DNA of 64,000 bases. It comes from Locusta migratoria (lineage: Eukaryota > Arthropoda > Insecta > Orthoptera > Acrididae). How positions within the stretch are numbered: the first letter of the stretch is position 1; every line of letters starts with the position of its first letter. Below the pieces are notes generated by a model that had not been told where the DNA came from, ran no database searches, and saw nothing but the letters and a program-made list of their open reading frames with translations. Shown here in pieces: positions 22,386 through 34,181 of this stretch. Made by a program: the position numbers and the translations under genes. The stretch lies in assembly GCA_026315105.1 (NCBI GenBank), contig CM048745.1:761648506-761712505 (forward strand), read 5' to 3'.

Positions 22386-22457
22386 AGGTTCCACCGAGAC
22401 TCGAACTCGGATCGCTGGATTCAAAGTCCAGAGTGCTAACCATTACACCATGGAACC
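22386..22457 (-). tRNA. tRNA-Gln-TTG: tRNA-Gln (TTG), unit 22, A59G
   Basis: T-loop A59G, as in units 1, 3 and 20. T4 stop at 22372..22375. Confidence 0.96.
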
Positions 22458-22959
22458 TGACGGCCGTACGGCTTCTGAATAACGGTACTCAGTCTCGTGC
22501 AGTACATTACTGACATCCTTAGTACAATACACTAGAGAATTCTAAGCAAAATTTGCGACAAAATCACGATAAACGAAGTGGCCATATTTGTAGAGCAGAT
22601 GGAATACTATAGATTCGCTTGCAGCACGAGTCTTCACTTGTTTTTCGTAAAAAAGGTGTTGGTATCTCAGCAAAATAGGATGACATGTCAAAAGGAAGGA
22701 AGAAATGTCAGTCTGCTCACATTACAATATGCAGCGAAGTATGTGTCAAATGGCGACAGTTGTACTTTACGGGAACGCAGTGCTCTCACAGATTTGACAG
22801 AGATTTTTCACATTTTTCAGCAATGCTGCCAGAATGGCTGCCTGTATGGTTGTTGTCTAAACGAAACCCGTTACAGTAGACAGTCGACATACGATTCCGT
22901 AGCTAGCAAGCACGGTACGAGCAAAGCTAGTGCTGCTGTGCAGAAAACAACGCTCGAGC

Positions 22960-23031
22960 GGCCTGTTGGTCTAGGGGTATGATTCCTGCTTTGGGTGCAG
23001 GAGGTCCCGGGTTCAAATCCCGGACAGGCCC
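22960..23031 (+). tRNA. tRNA-Pro-TGG: tRNA-Pro (TGG), unit 22
   Basis: Consensus body; T4 stop at 23035..23038. Spacer B is of the unit 1-3 type. Confidence 0.97.
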
Positions 23032-23451
23032 TACTTTTCGCTCTCGCCGCTTTGGCAGATTTTCTGGTCTCTAAAAGTATCCCACGGTGAAAACACGATG
23101 CTTGTCCGGCGCTGCAACAAAGATGCTGCCAACCGAATGACGTGAAACATGTCTGATGGGACACGTTGCATTTGTTTACTTCTTTGTCGACATCATCACC
23201 TGCACTGCATGTTGAGCTCACGTCGTTTCCAAAGAGCAGCATGCTCAAAGTACGACTCAGCCTGCCCTCTCGCATTTGGAAAACGTCTTTTTCGCTATTA
23301 ACACCAGTAGCGAAAGCATGGACACTGGGAGGATGCCCACTTTTCCGTGGCCTGCTATCGCAATTTGCATTACATGATCCTACCTATAAGTTAATATACA
23401 TAATCTAAAGAATGACTAGAGTCGCAGCAGCGGCAATAAAAGACCAGCGAC

Positions 23452-23523
23452 AGGTTCCACCGAGATTCGAACTCGGATCGCTGGATTCAAAGTCCAGAGT
23501 GCTAACCATTACACCATGGAACC
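23452..23523 (-). tRNA. tRNA-Gln-TTG: tRNA-Gln (TTG), unit 23
   Basis: Consensus body; T4 stop at 23438..23441. The upstream palindrome is broken as in units 2 and 21. Confidence 0.97.
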
Positions 23524-24024
23524 TGACGCCCGTACGGCTTCTGAATAACGGTACTCAGTCTCGTGCAGTACATTACTGACATCCTTAGTACAATACACTA
23601 GAGAATTCTAAGCAAAATTTGCGACAAAATCACGATAAACGAAGTGGCCATATTTGTAGAGCAGATGGAATACTATAGATTCGCTTGCAGCACGAGTCTT
23701 CACTTGTTTTTCGTAAAAAGGTGTTGGTATCTCAGCAAAATAGGATGACATGTCAAAAGGAAGGAAGAAATGTCAGTCTGCTCACATTACAATATGCAGC
23801 GAAGTATGTGTCAAATGGCGACAGTTGTACTTTACGGGAACGCAGTGCTCTCACAGATTTGACAGAGATTTTTCACATTTTTCAGCAATGCTGCCAGAAT
23901 GGCTGCCTGTATGGTTGTTGTCTAAACGAAACCCGTTACAGTAGACAGTCGACATACGATTCCGTAGCTAGCAAGCACGGTACGAGCAAAGCTAGTGCTG
24001 CTGTGCAGAAAACAACGCTCGAGC

Positions 24025-24096
24025 GGCCTGTTGGACTAGGGGTATGATTCCTGCTTTGGGTGCAGGAGGTCCCGGGTTCAAATCCCGGACAGGCCC
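24025..24096 (+). tRNA. tRNA-Pro-TGG: tRNA-Pro (TGG), unit 23, D-stem T11A
   Basis: T11A at 24035 is the same D-stem break as in unit 5, together with that unit's CACCCGCAC marker in spacer B. T4 stop at 24100..24103. Confidence 0.92.
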
Positions 24097-24516
24097 TACT
24101 TTTCGCTCTCGCCGCTTTGGCAGATTTGCTGGTCTCTAAAAGTATCCCACGGTGAAAACACGATGCTTGTCCGGCGCTGCAACAAAGATGCTGCCAACCG
24201 AATGACGTGAAACATGTCTGATGGGACACGTTGCATTTGTTTACTTCTTTGTCGACATCATCACCCGCACTGCATGTTCAGCTCACGTCGTTTCCAAAGA
24301 GCAGCATGCTCAAAGTACGACTCAGCCTGCCCTCTCGCATTTGGAAAACGTCTTTTTCGCTATTAACACCAGTAGCGAAAGCACGGACACTGGGAGGATG
24401 CCCACTTTTCCGTGGCCTGCTATCGCAATTTGCATTACATGATCCTACCTATAAGTTAATATACATAATCTAAAGAATGACTAGAGTCGCAGCAGCGGCA
24501 ATAAAAGACCAGCGAC

Positions 24517-24588
24517 AGGTTCCACCGAGATTCGAACTCGGATCGCTGGATTCAAAGTCCAGAGTGCTAACCATTACACCATGGAACC
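24517..24588 (-). tRNA. tRNA-Gln-TTG: tRNA-Gln (TTG), unit 24
   Basis: Consensus body; T4 stop at 24503..24506. Confidence 0.97.
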
Positions 24589-25090
24589 TGACGGCCGTAC
24601 GGCTTCTGAATAACGGTACTCAGTCTCGTGCAGTACATTACTGACATCCTTAGTACAATACACTAGAGAATTCTAAGCAAAATTTGCGACAAAATCACGA
24701 TAAACGAAGTGGCCATATTTGTAGAGCAGATGGAATACTATAGATTCGCTTGCAGCACGAGTCTTCACTTGTTTTTCGTAAAAAAGGTGTTGGTATCTCA
24801 GCAAAATAGGATGACATGTCAAAAGGAAGGAAGAAATGTCAGTCTGCTCACATTACAATATGCAGCGAAGTATGTGTCAAATGGCGACAGTTGTACTTTA
24901 CGGGAACGCAGTGCTCTCACAGATTTGACAGAGATTTTTCACATTTTTCAGCAATGCTGCCAGAATGGCTGCCTGTATGGTTGTTGTCTAAACGAAACCC
25001 GTTACAGTAGACAGTCGACATACGATTCCGTAGCTAGCAAGCACGGTACGAGCAAAGCTAGTGCTGCTGTGCAGAAAACAACGCTCGAGC

Positions 25091-25162
25091 GGCCTGTTGG
25101 TCTAGGGGTATGATTCCTGCTTTGGGTGCAGGAGGTCCCGGGTTCAAATCCCGGACAGGCCC
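25091..25162 (+). tRNA. tRNA-Pro-TGG: tRNA-Pro (TGG), unit 24
   Basis: Consensus body; T4 stop at 25166..25169. Spacer B has the CACGCTGCTTG variant that recurs in units 44 and 46. Confidence 0.97.
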
Positions 25163-25582
25163 TACTTTTCGCTCTCGCCGCTTTGGCAGATTTGCTGGTC
25201 TCTAAAAGTATCCCACGGTGAAAACACGCTGCTTGTCCGGCGCTGCAACAAAGATGCTGCCAACCGAATGACGTGAAACATGTCTGATGGGACACGTTGC
25301 ATTTGTTTACTTCTTTGTCGACATCATCACCTGCACTGCATGTTCAGCTCACGTCGTTTCCAAAGAGCAGCATGCTCAAAGTACGACTCAGCCTGCCCTC
25401 TCGCATTTGGAAAACGTCTTTTTCGCTATTAACACCAGTAGCGAAAGCACGGACACTGGGAGGATGCCCACTTTTCCGTGGCCTGCTATCGCAATTTGCA
25501 TTACATGATCCTACCTATAAGTTAATATACATAATCTAAAGAATGACTAGAGTCGCAGCAGCGGCAATAAAAGACCAGCGAC

Positions 25583-25654
25583 AGGTTCCACCGAGATTCG
25601 AACTCGGATCGCTGGATTCAAAGTCCAGAGTGCTAACCATTACACCATGGAACC
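25583..25654 (-). tRNA. tRNA-Gln-TTG: tRNA-Gln (TTG), unit 25
   Basis: Consensus body; T4 stop at 25569..25572. Confidence 0.97.
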
Positions 25655-26156
25655 TGACGGCCGTACGGCTTCTGAATAACGGTACTCAGTCTCGTGCAGT
25701 ACATTACTGACATCCTTAGTACAATACACTAGAGAATTCTAAGCAAAATTTGCGACAAAATCACGATAAACGAAGTGGCCATATTTGTAGAGCAGATGGA
25801 ATACTATAGATTCGCTTGCAGCACGAGTCTTCACTTGTTTTTCGTAAAAAAGGTGTTGGTATCTCAGCAAAATAGGATGACATGTCAAAAGGAAGGAAGA
25901 AATGTCAGTCTGCTCACATTACAATATGCAGCGAAGTATGTGTCAAATGGCGACAGTTGTACTTTACGGGAACGCAGTGCTCTCACAGATTTGACAGAGA
26001 TTTTTCACATTTTTCAGCAATGCTGCCAGAATGGCTGCCTGTATGGTTGTTGTCTAAACGAAACCCGTTACAGTAGACAGTCGACATACGATTCCGTAGC
26101 TAGCAAGCACGGTACGAGCAAAGCTAGTGCTGCTGTGCAGAAAACAACGCTCGAGC

Positions 26157-26228
26157 GGCCTGTTGGTCTAGGGGTATGATTCCTGCTTTGGGTGCAGGAG
26201 GTCCCGGGTTCAAATCCCGGACAGGCCC
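26157..26228 (+). tRNA. tRNA-Pro-TGG: tRNA-Pro (TGG), unit 25
   Basis: Consensus body; T4 stop at 26232..26235. Confidence 0.97.
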
Positions 26229-26648
26229 TACTTTTCGCTCTCGCCGCTTTGGCAGATTTGCTGGTCTCTAAAAGTATCCCACGGTGAAAACACGATGCTT
26301 GTCCGGCGCTGCAACAAAGATGCTGCCAACCGAATGACGTGAAACATGTCTGATGGGACACGTTGCATTTGTTTACTTCTTTGTCGACATCATCACCTGC
26401 ACTGCATGTTCAGCTCACGTCGTTTCCAAAGAGCAGCATGCTCAAAGTACGACTCAGCCTGCCCTCTCGCATTTGGAAAACGTCTTTTTCGCTATTAACA
26501 CCAGTAGCGAAAGCACGGACACTGGGAGGATGCCCACTTTTCCGTGGCCTGCTATCGCAATTTGCATTACATGATCCTACCTATAAGTTAATATACATAA
26601 TCTAAAGAATGACTAGAGTCGCAGCAGCGGCAATAAAAGACCAGCGAC

Positions 26649-26720
26649 AGGTTCCACCGAGATTCGAACTCGGATCGCTGGATTCAAAGTCCAGAGTGCT
26701 AACCATTACACCATGGAACC
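26649..26720 (-). tRNA. tRNA-Gln-TTG: tRNA-Gln (TTG), unit 26
   Basis: Consensus body; T4 stop at 26635..26638. Confidence 0.97.
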
Positions 26721-27222
26721 TGACGGCCGTACGGCTTCTGAATAACGGTACTCAGTCTCGTGCAGTACATTACTGACATCCTTAGTACAATACACTAGAG
26801 AATTCTAAGCAAAATTTGCGACAAAATCACGATAAACGAAGTGGCCATATTTGTAGAGCAGATGGAATACTATAGATTCGCTTGCAGCACGAGTCTTCAC
26901 TTGTTTTTCGTAAAAAAGGTGTTGGTATCTCAGCAAAATAGGATGACATGTCAAAAGGAAGGAAGAAATGTCAGTCTGCTCACATTACAATATGCAGCGA
27001 AGTATGTGTCAAATGGCGACAGTTGTACTTTACGGGAACGCAGTGCTCTCACAGATTTGACAGAGATTTTTCACATTTTTCAGCAATGCTGCCAGAATGG
27101 CTGCCTGTATGGTTGTTGTCTAAACGAAACCCGTTACAGTAGACAGTCGACATACGATTCCGTAGCTAGCAAGCACGGTACGAGCAAAGCTAGTGCTGCT
27201 GTGCAGAAAACAACGCTCGAGC

Positions 27223-27294
27223 GGCCTGTTGGTCTAGGGGTATGATTCCTGCTTTGGGTGCAGGAGGTCCCGGGTTCAAATCCCGGACAGGCCC
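27223..27294 (+). tRNA. tRNA-Pro-TGG: tRNA-Pro (TGG), unit 26
   Basis: Consensus body; T4 stop at 27298..27301. Confidence 0.97.
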
Positions 27295-27714
27295 TACTTT
27301 TCGCTCTCGCCGCTTTGGCAGATTTGCTGGTCTCTAAAAGTATCCCACGGTGAAAACACGATGCTTGTCCGGCGCTGCAACAAAGATGCTGCCAACCGAA
27401 TGACGTGAAACATGTCTGATGGGACACGTTGCATTTGTTTACTTCTTTGTCGACATCATCACCTGCACTGCATGTTCAGCTCACGTCGTTTCCAAAGAGC
27501 AGCATGCTCAAAGTACGACTCAGCCTGCCCTCTCGCATTTGGAAAACGTCTTTTTCGCTATTAACACCAGTAGCGAAAGCACGGACACTGGGAGGATGCC
27601 CACTTTTCCGTGGCCTGCTATCGCAATTTGCATTACATGATCCTACCTATAAGTTAATATACATAATCTAAAGAATGACTAGAGTCGCAGCAGCTGCAAT
27701 AAAAGACCAGCGAC

Positions 27715-27786
27715 AGGTTCCACCGAGATTCGAACTCGGATCGCTGGATTCAAAGTCCAGAGTGCTAACCATTACACCATGGAACC
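27715..27786 (-). tRNA. tRNA-Gln-TTG: tRNA-Gln (TTG), unit 27
   Basis: Consensus body; T4 stop at 27701..27704. This unit has the most private spacer changes (TTAGCAC, GTCAGC, AACACAG, CTCGCA and AGCTGC just right of the previous spacer). Confidence 0.97.
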
Positions 27787-28287
27787 TGACGGCCGTACGG
27801 CTTCTGAATAACGGTACTCAGTCTCGTGCAGTACATTACTGACATCCTTAGCACAATACACTAGAGAATTCTAAGCAAAATTTGCGACAAAATCACGATA
27901 AACGAAGTGGCCATATTTGTAGAGCAGATGGAATACTATAGATTCGCTTGCAGCACGAGTCTTCACTTGTTTTTCGTAAAAAGGTGTTGGTATCTCAGCA
28001 AAATAGGATGACATGTCAAAAGGAAGGAAGAAATGTCAGTCAGCTCACATTACAATATGCAGCGAAGTATGTGTCAAATGGCGACAGTTGTACTTTACGG
28101 GAACACAGTGCTCTCGCAGATTTGACAGAGATTTTTCACATTTTTCAGCAATGCTGCCAGAATGGCTGCCTGTATGGTTGTTGTCTAAACGAAACCCGTT
28201 ACAGTAGACAGTCGACATACGATTCCGTAGCTAGCAAGCACGGTACGAGCAAAGCTAGTGCTGCTGTGCAGAAAACAACGCTCGAGC

Positions 28288-28359
28288 GGCCTGTTGGTCT
28301 AGGGGTATGATTCCTGCTTTGGGTGCAGGAGGTCCCGGGTTCAAATCCCGGACAGGCCC
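28288..28359 (+). tRNA. tRNA-Pro-TGG: tRNA-Pro (TGG), unit 27
   Basis: Consensus body; T4 stop at 28363..28366. Confidence 0.97.
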
Positions 28360-28779
28360 TACTTTTCGCTCTCGCCGCTTTGGCAGATTTGCTGGTCTCT
28401 AAAAGTATCCCACGGTGAAAACACGATGCTTGTCCGGCGCTGCAACAAAGATGCTGCCAACCGAATGACGTGAAACATGTCTGATGGGACACGTTGCATT
28501 TGTTTACTTCTTTGTCGACATCATCACCTGCACTGCATGTTCAGCTCACGTCGTTTCCAAAGAGCAGCATGCTCAAAGTACGACTCAGCCTGCCCTCTCG
28601 CATTTGGAAAACGTCTTTTTCGCTATTAACACCAGTAGCGAAAGCACGGACACTGGGAGGATGCCCACTTTTCCGTGGCCTGCTATCGCAATTTGCATTA
28701 CATGATCCTACCTATAAGTTAATATACATAATCTAAAGAATGACTAGAGTCGCAGCAGCGGCAATAAAAGACCAGCGAC

Positions 28780-28851
28780 AGGTTCCACCGAGATTCGAAC
28801 TCGGATCGCTGGATTCAAAGTCCAGAGTGCTAACCATTACACCATGGAACC
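28780..28851 (-). tRNA. tRNA-Gln-TTG: tRNA-Gln (TTG), unit 28
   Basis: Consensus body; T4 stop at 28766..28769. Confidence 0.97.
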
Positions 28852-29353
28852 TGACGGCCGTACGGCTTCTGAATAACGGTACTCAGTCTCGTGCAGTACA
28901 TTACTGACATCCTTAGTACAATACACTAGAGAATTCTAAGCAAAATTTGCGACAAAATCACGATAAACGAAGTGGCCATATTTGTAGAGCAGATGGAATA
29001 CTATAGATTCGCTTGCAGCACGAGTCTTCACTTGTTTTTCGTAAAAAAGGTGTTGGTATCTCAGCAAAATAGGATGACATGTCAAAAGGAAGGAAGAAAT
29101 GTCAGTCTGCTCACATTACAATATGCAGCGAAGTATGTGTCAAATGGCGACAGTTGTACTTTACGGGAACGCAGTGCTCTCACAGATTTGACAGAGATTT
29201 TTCACATTTTTCAGCAATGCTGCCAGAATGGCTGCCTGTATGGTTGTTGTCTAAACGAAACCCGTTACAGTAGACAGTCGACATACGATTCCGTAGCTAG
29301 CAAGCACGGTACGAGCAAAGCTAGTGCTGCTGTGCAGAAAACAACGCTCGAGC

Positions 29354-29425
29354 GGCCTGTTGGTCTAGGGGTATGATTCCTGCTTTGGGTGCAGGAGGTC
29401 CCGGGTTCAAATCCCGGACAGGCCC
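29354..29425 (+). tRNA. tRNA-Pro-TGG: tRNA-Pro (TGG), unit 28, terminator lost
   Basis: Consensus tRNA body, but the stop at 29429..29432 reads TTCT. The next run of four or more T's on this strand is at 29682..29686, so Pol III could read through about 255 bases of spacer B. Confidence 0.93.
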
Positions 29426-29845
29426 TACTTCTCGCTCTCGCCGCTTTGGCAGATTTGCTGGTCTCTAAAAGTATCCCACGGTGAAAACACGATGCTTGTC
29501 CGGCGCTGCAACAAAGATGCTGCCAACCGAATGACGTGAAACATGTCTGATGGGACACGTTGCATTTGTTTACTTCTTTGTCGACATCATCACCTGCACT
29601 GCATGTTCAGCTCACGTCGTTTCCAAAGAGCAGCATGCTCAAAGTACGACTCAGCCTGCCCTCTCGCATTTGGAAAACGTCTTTTTCGCTATTAACACCA
29701 GTAGCGAAAGCACGGACACTGGGAGGATGCCCACTTTTCCGTGGCCTGCTATCGCAATTTGCATTACATGATCCTACCTATAAGTTAATATACATAATCT
29801 AAAGAATGACTAGAGTCGCAGCAGCGGCAATAAAAGACCAGCGAC

Positions 29846-29917
29846 AGGTTCCACCGAGATTCGAACTCGGATCGCTGGATTCAAAGTCCAGAGTGCTAAC
29901 CATTACACCATGGAACC
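29846..29917 (-). tRNA. tRNA-Gln-TTG: tRNA-Gln (TTG), unit 29
   Basis: Consensus body; T4 stop at 29832..29835. Confidence 0.97.
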
Positions 29918-30419
29918 TGACGGCCGTACTGCTTCTGAATAACGGTACTCAGTCTCGTGCAGTACATTACTGACATCCTTAGTACAATACACTAGAGAAT
30001 TCTAAGCAAAATTTGCGACAAAATCACGATAAACTAAGTGGCCATATTTGTAGAGCAGATGGAATACTATAGATTCGCTTGCAGCACGAGTCTTCACTTG
30101 TTTTTCGTAAAAAAGGTGTTGGTATCTCAGCAAAATAGGATGACATGTCAAAAGGAAGGAAGAAATGTCAGTCTGCTCACATTACAATATGCAGCGAAGT
30201 ATGTGTCAAATGGCGACAGTTGTACTTTACGGGAACGCAGTGCTCTCACAGATTTGACAGAGATTTTTCACATTTTTCAGCAATGCTGCCAGAATGGCTG
30301 CCTGTATGGTTGTTGTCTAAACGAAACCCGTTACAGTAGACAGTCGACATACGATTCCGTAGCTAGCAAGCACGGTACGAGCAAAGCTAGTGCTGCTGTG
30401 CAGAAAACAACGCTCGAGC

Positions 30420-30491
30420 GGCCTGTTGGTCTAGGGGTATGATTCCTGCTTTGGGTGCAGGAGGTCCCGGGTTCAAATCCCAGACAGGCCC
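30420..30491 (+). tRNA. tRNA-Pro-TGG: tRNA-Pro (TGG), unit 29, T-stem G64A
   Basis: G64A at 30482 puts A opposite C50 in the T stem, a mismatch also present in unit 31. T4 stop at 30495..30498. Confidence 0.92.
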
Positions 30492-30911
30492 TACTTTTCG
30501 CTCTCGCCGCTTTGGCAGATTTGCTGGTCTCTAAAAGTATCCCACGGTGAAAACACGATGCTTGTCCGGCGCTGCAACAAAGATGCTGCCAACCGAATGA
30601 CGTGAAACATGTCTGATGGGACACGTTGCATTTGTTTACTTCTTTGTCGACATCATCACCTGCACTGCATGTTCAGCTCACGTCGTTTCCAAAGAGCAGC
30701 ATGCTCAAAGTACGACTCAGCCTGCCCTCTCGCATTTGGAAAACGTCTTTTTCGCTATTAACACCAGTAGCGAAAGCACGGACACTGGGAGGATGCCCAC
30801 TTTTCCGTGGCCTGCTATCGCAATTTGCATTACATGATCCTACCTATAAGTTAATATACATAATCTAAAGAATGACTAGAGTCGCAGCAGCGGCAATAAA
30901 AGACCAGCGAC

Positions 30912-30983
30912 AGGTTCCACCGAGATTCGAACTCGGATCGCTGGATTCAAAGTCCAGAGTGCTAACCATTACACCATGGAACG
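30912..30983 (-). tRNA. tRNA-Gln-TTG: tRNA-Gln (TTG), unit 30, G1C
   Basis: The first base (complement of 30983) is C instead of G, giving a C-C mismatch at the 1-72 pair where RNase P, CCA addition and synthetase contacts lie. The rest is consensus. T4 stop at 30898..30901. Confidence 0.92.
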
Positions 30984-31485
30984 TGACGGCCGTACTGCTT
31001 CTGAATAACGGTACTCAGTCTCGTGCAGTACATTACTGACATCCTTAGTACAATACACTAGAGAATTCTAAGCAAAATTTGCGACAAAATCACGATAAAC
31101 TAAGTGGCCATATTTGTAGAGCAGATGGAATACTATAGATTCGCTTGCAGCACGAGTCTTCACTTGTTTTTCGTAAAAAAGGTGTTGGTATCTCAGCAAA
31201 ATAGGATGACATGTCAAAAGGAAGGAAGAAATGTCAGTCTGCTCACATTACAATATGCAGCGAAGTATGTGTCAAATGGCGACAGTTGTACTTTACGGGA
31301 ACGCAGTGCTCTCACAGATTTGACAGAGATTTTTCACATTTTTCAGCAATGCTGCCAGAATGGCTGCCTGTATGGTTGTTGTCTAAACGAAACCCGTTAC
31401 AGTAGACAGTCGACATACGATTCCGTAGCTAGCAAGCACGGTACGAGCAAAGCTAGTGCTGCTGTGCAGAAAACAACGCTCGAGC

Positions 31486-31557
31486 GGCCTGTTGGTCTAG
31501 GGGTATGATTCCTGCTTTGGGTGCAGGAGGTCCCGGGTTCAAATCCCGGACAGGCCC
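31486..31557 (+). tRNA. tRNA-Pro-TGG: tRNA-Pro (TGG), unit 30, terminator lost
   Basis: Consensus body; the stop at 31561..31564 reads TTCT. A T5 run follows at 31814..31818. Confidence 0.93.
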
Positions 31558-31977
31558 TACTTCTCGCTCTCGCCGCTTTGGCAGATTTGCTGGTCTCTAA
31601 AAGTATCCCACGGTGAAAACACGATGCTTGTCCGGCGCTGCAACAAAGATGCTGCCAACCGAATGACGTGAAACATGTCTGATGGGACACGTTGCATTTG
31701 TTTACTTCTTTGTCGACATCATCACCTGCACTGCATGTTCAGCTCACGTCGTTTCCAAAGAGCAGCATGCTCAAAGTACGACTCAGCCTGCCCTCTCGCA
31801 TTTGGAAAACGTCTTTTTCGCTATTAACACCAGTAGCGAAAGCACGGACACTGGGAGGATGCCCACTTTTCCGTGGCCTGCTATCGCAATTTGCATTACA
31901 TGATCCTACCTATAAGTTAATATACATAATCTAAAGAATGACTAGAGTCGCAGCAGCGGCAATAAAAGACCAGCGAC

Positions 31978-32049
31978 AGGTTCCACCGAGATTCGAACTC
32001 GGATCGCTGGATTCAAAGTCCAGAGTGCTAACCATTACACCATGGAACC
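31978..32049 (-). tRNA. tRNA-Gln-TTG: tRNA-Gln (TTG), unit 31
   Basis: Consensus body; T4 stop at 31964..31967. Confidence 0.97.
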
Positions 32050-32551
32050 TGACGGCCGTACTGCTTCTGAATAACGGTACTCAGTCTCGTGCAGTACATT
32101 ACTGACATCCTTAGTACAATACACTAGAGAATTCTAAGCAAAATTTGCGACAAAATCACGATAAACTAAGTGGCCATATTTGTAGAGCAGATGGAATACT
32201 ATAGATTCGCTTGCAGCACGAGTCTTCACTTGTTTTTCGTAAAAAAGGTGTTGGTATCTCAGCAAAATAGGATGACATGTCAAAAGGAAGGAAGAAATGT
32301 CAGTCTGCTCACATTACAATATGCAGCGAAGTATGTGTCAAATGGCGACAGTTGTACTTTACGGGAACGCAGTGCTCTCACAGATTTGACAGAGATTTTT
32401 CACATTTTTCAGCAATGCTGCCAGAATGGCTGCCTGTATGGTTGTTGTCTAAACGAAACCCGTTACAGTAGACAGTCGACATACGATTCCGTAGCTAGCA
32501 AGCACGGTACGAGCAAAGCTAGTGCTGCTGTGCAGAAAACAACGCTCGAGC

Positions 32552-32623
32552 GGCCTGTTGGTCTAGGGGTATGATTCCTGCTTTGGGTGCAGGAGGTCCC
32601 GGGTTCAAATCCCAGACAGGCCC
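32552..32623 (+). tRNA. tRNA-Pro-TGG: tRNA-Pro (TGG), unit 31, T-stem G64A
   Basis: G64A at 32614, the same C50-A64 mismatch as in unit 29, exactly 2132 bp away. T4 stop at 32627..32630. Confidence 0.92.
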
Positions 32624-33043
32624 TACTTTTCGCTCTCGCCGCTTTGGCAGATTTGCTGGTCTCTAAAAGTATCCCACGGTGAAAACACGATGCTTGTCCG
32701 GCGCTGCAACAAAGATGCTGCCAACCGAATGACGTGAAACATGTCTGATGGGACACGTTGCATTTGTTTACTTCTTTGTCGACATCATCACCTGCACTGC
32801 ATGTTCAGCTCACGTCGTTTCCAAAGAGCAGCATGCTCAAAGTACGACTCAGCCTGCCCTCTCGCATTTGGAAAACGTCTTTTTCGCTATTAACACCAGT
32901 AGCGAAAGCACGGACACTGGGAGGATGCCCACTTTTCCGTGGCCTGCTATCGCAATTTGCATTACATGATCCTACCTATAAGTTAATATACATAATCTAA
33001 AGAATGACTAGAGTCGCAGCAGCGGCAATAAAAGACCAGCGAC

Positions 33044-33115
33044 AGGTTCCACCGAGATTCGAACTCGGATCGCTGGATTCAAAGTCCAGAGTGCTAACCA
33101 TTACACCATGGAACC
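33044..33115 (-). tRNA. tRNA-Gln-TTG: tRNA-Gln (TTG), unit 32
   Basis: Consensus body; T4 stop at 33030..33033. Confidence 0.97.
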
Positions 33116-33617
33116 TGACGGCCGTACGGCTTCTGAATAACGGTACTCAGTCTCGTGCAGTACATTACTGACATCCTTAGTACAATACACTAGAGAATTC
33201 TAAGCAAAATTTGCGACAAAATCACGATAAACTAAGTGGCCATATTTGTAGAGCAGATGGAATACTATAGATTCGCTTGCAGCACGAGTCTTCACTTGTT
33301 TTTCGTAAAAAAGGTGTTGGTATCTCAGCAAAATAGGATGACATGTCAAAAGGAAGGAAGAAATGTCAGTCTGCTCACATTACAATATGCAGCGAAGTAT
33401 GTGTCAAATGGCGACAGTTGTACTTTACGGGAACGCAGTGCTCTCACAGATTTGACAGAGATTTTTCACATTTTTCAGCAATGCTGCCAGAATGGCTGCC
33501 TGTATGGTTGTTGTCTAAACGAAACCCGTTACAGTAGACAGTCGACATACGATTCCGTAGCTAGCAAGCACGGTACGAGCAAAGCTAGTGCTGCTGTGCA
33601 GAAAACAACGCTCGAGC

Positions 33618-33689
33618 GGCCTGTTGGTCTAGGGGTATGATTCCTGCTTTGGGTGCAGGAGGTCCCGGGTTTAAATCCCGGACAGGCCC
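33618..33689 (+). tRNA. tRNA-Pro-TGG: tRNA-Pro (TGG), unit 32, T-loop C56T (probably impaired)
   Basis: C56T at 33672 changes a near-invariant base that pairs with G19 in the tRNA elbow and is also the fixed C of the B box. Both transcription and folding are likely reduced; all other arms are normal. T4 stop at 33693..33696. It could be called a pseudogene. Confidence 0.85.
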
Positions 33690-34109
33690 TACTTTTCGCT
33701 CTCGCCGCTTTGGCAGATTTGCTGGTCTCTAAAAGTATCCCACGGTGAAAACACGATGCTTGTCCGGCGCTGCAACAAAGATGCTGCCAACCGAATGACG
33801 TGAAACATGTCTGATGGGACACGTTGCATTTGTTTACTTCTTTGTCGACATCATCACCTGCACTGCATGTTCAGCTCACGTCGTTTCCAAAGAGCAGCAT
33901 GCTCAAAGTACGACTCAGCCTGCCCTCTCGCATTTGGAAAACGTCTTTTTCGCTATTAACACCAGTAGCGAAAGCACGGACACTGGGAGGATGCCCACTT
34001 TTCCGTGGCCTGCTATCGCAATTTGCATTACATGATCCTACCTATAAGTTAATATACATAATCTAAAGAATGACTAGAGTCGCAGCAGCGGCAATAAAAG
34101 ACCAGCGAC

Positions 34110-34181
34110 AGGTTCCACCGAGATTCGAACTCGGATCGCTGGATTCAAAGTCCAGAGTGCTAACCATTACACCATGGAACC
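34110..34181 (-). tRNA. tRNA-Gln-TTG: tRNA-Gln (TTG), unit 33
   Basis: Consensus body; T4 stop at 34096..34099. Confidence 0.97.

Larger units (their letters stand above)
28780..33043. repeat. Higher-order dimer duplication: units 28-29 and 30-31
   Basis: Units 28 and 30 share the TTCT terminator loss, and units 29 and 31 share tRNA-Pro G64A, each 2132 bp apart. The left part of unit 30 carries unit 29-type spacer A markers, so the block edge lies inside a unit, between spacer A and the tRNA-Pro 3' end. Confidence 0.82.
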
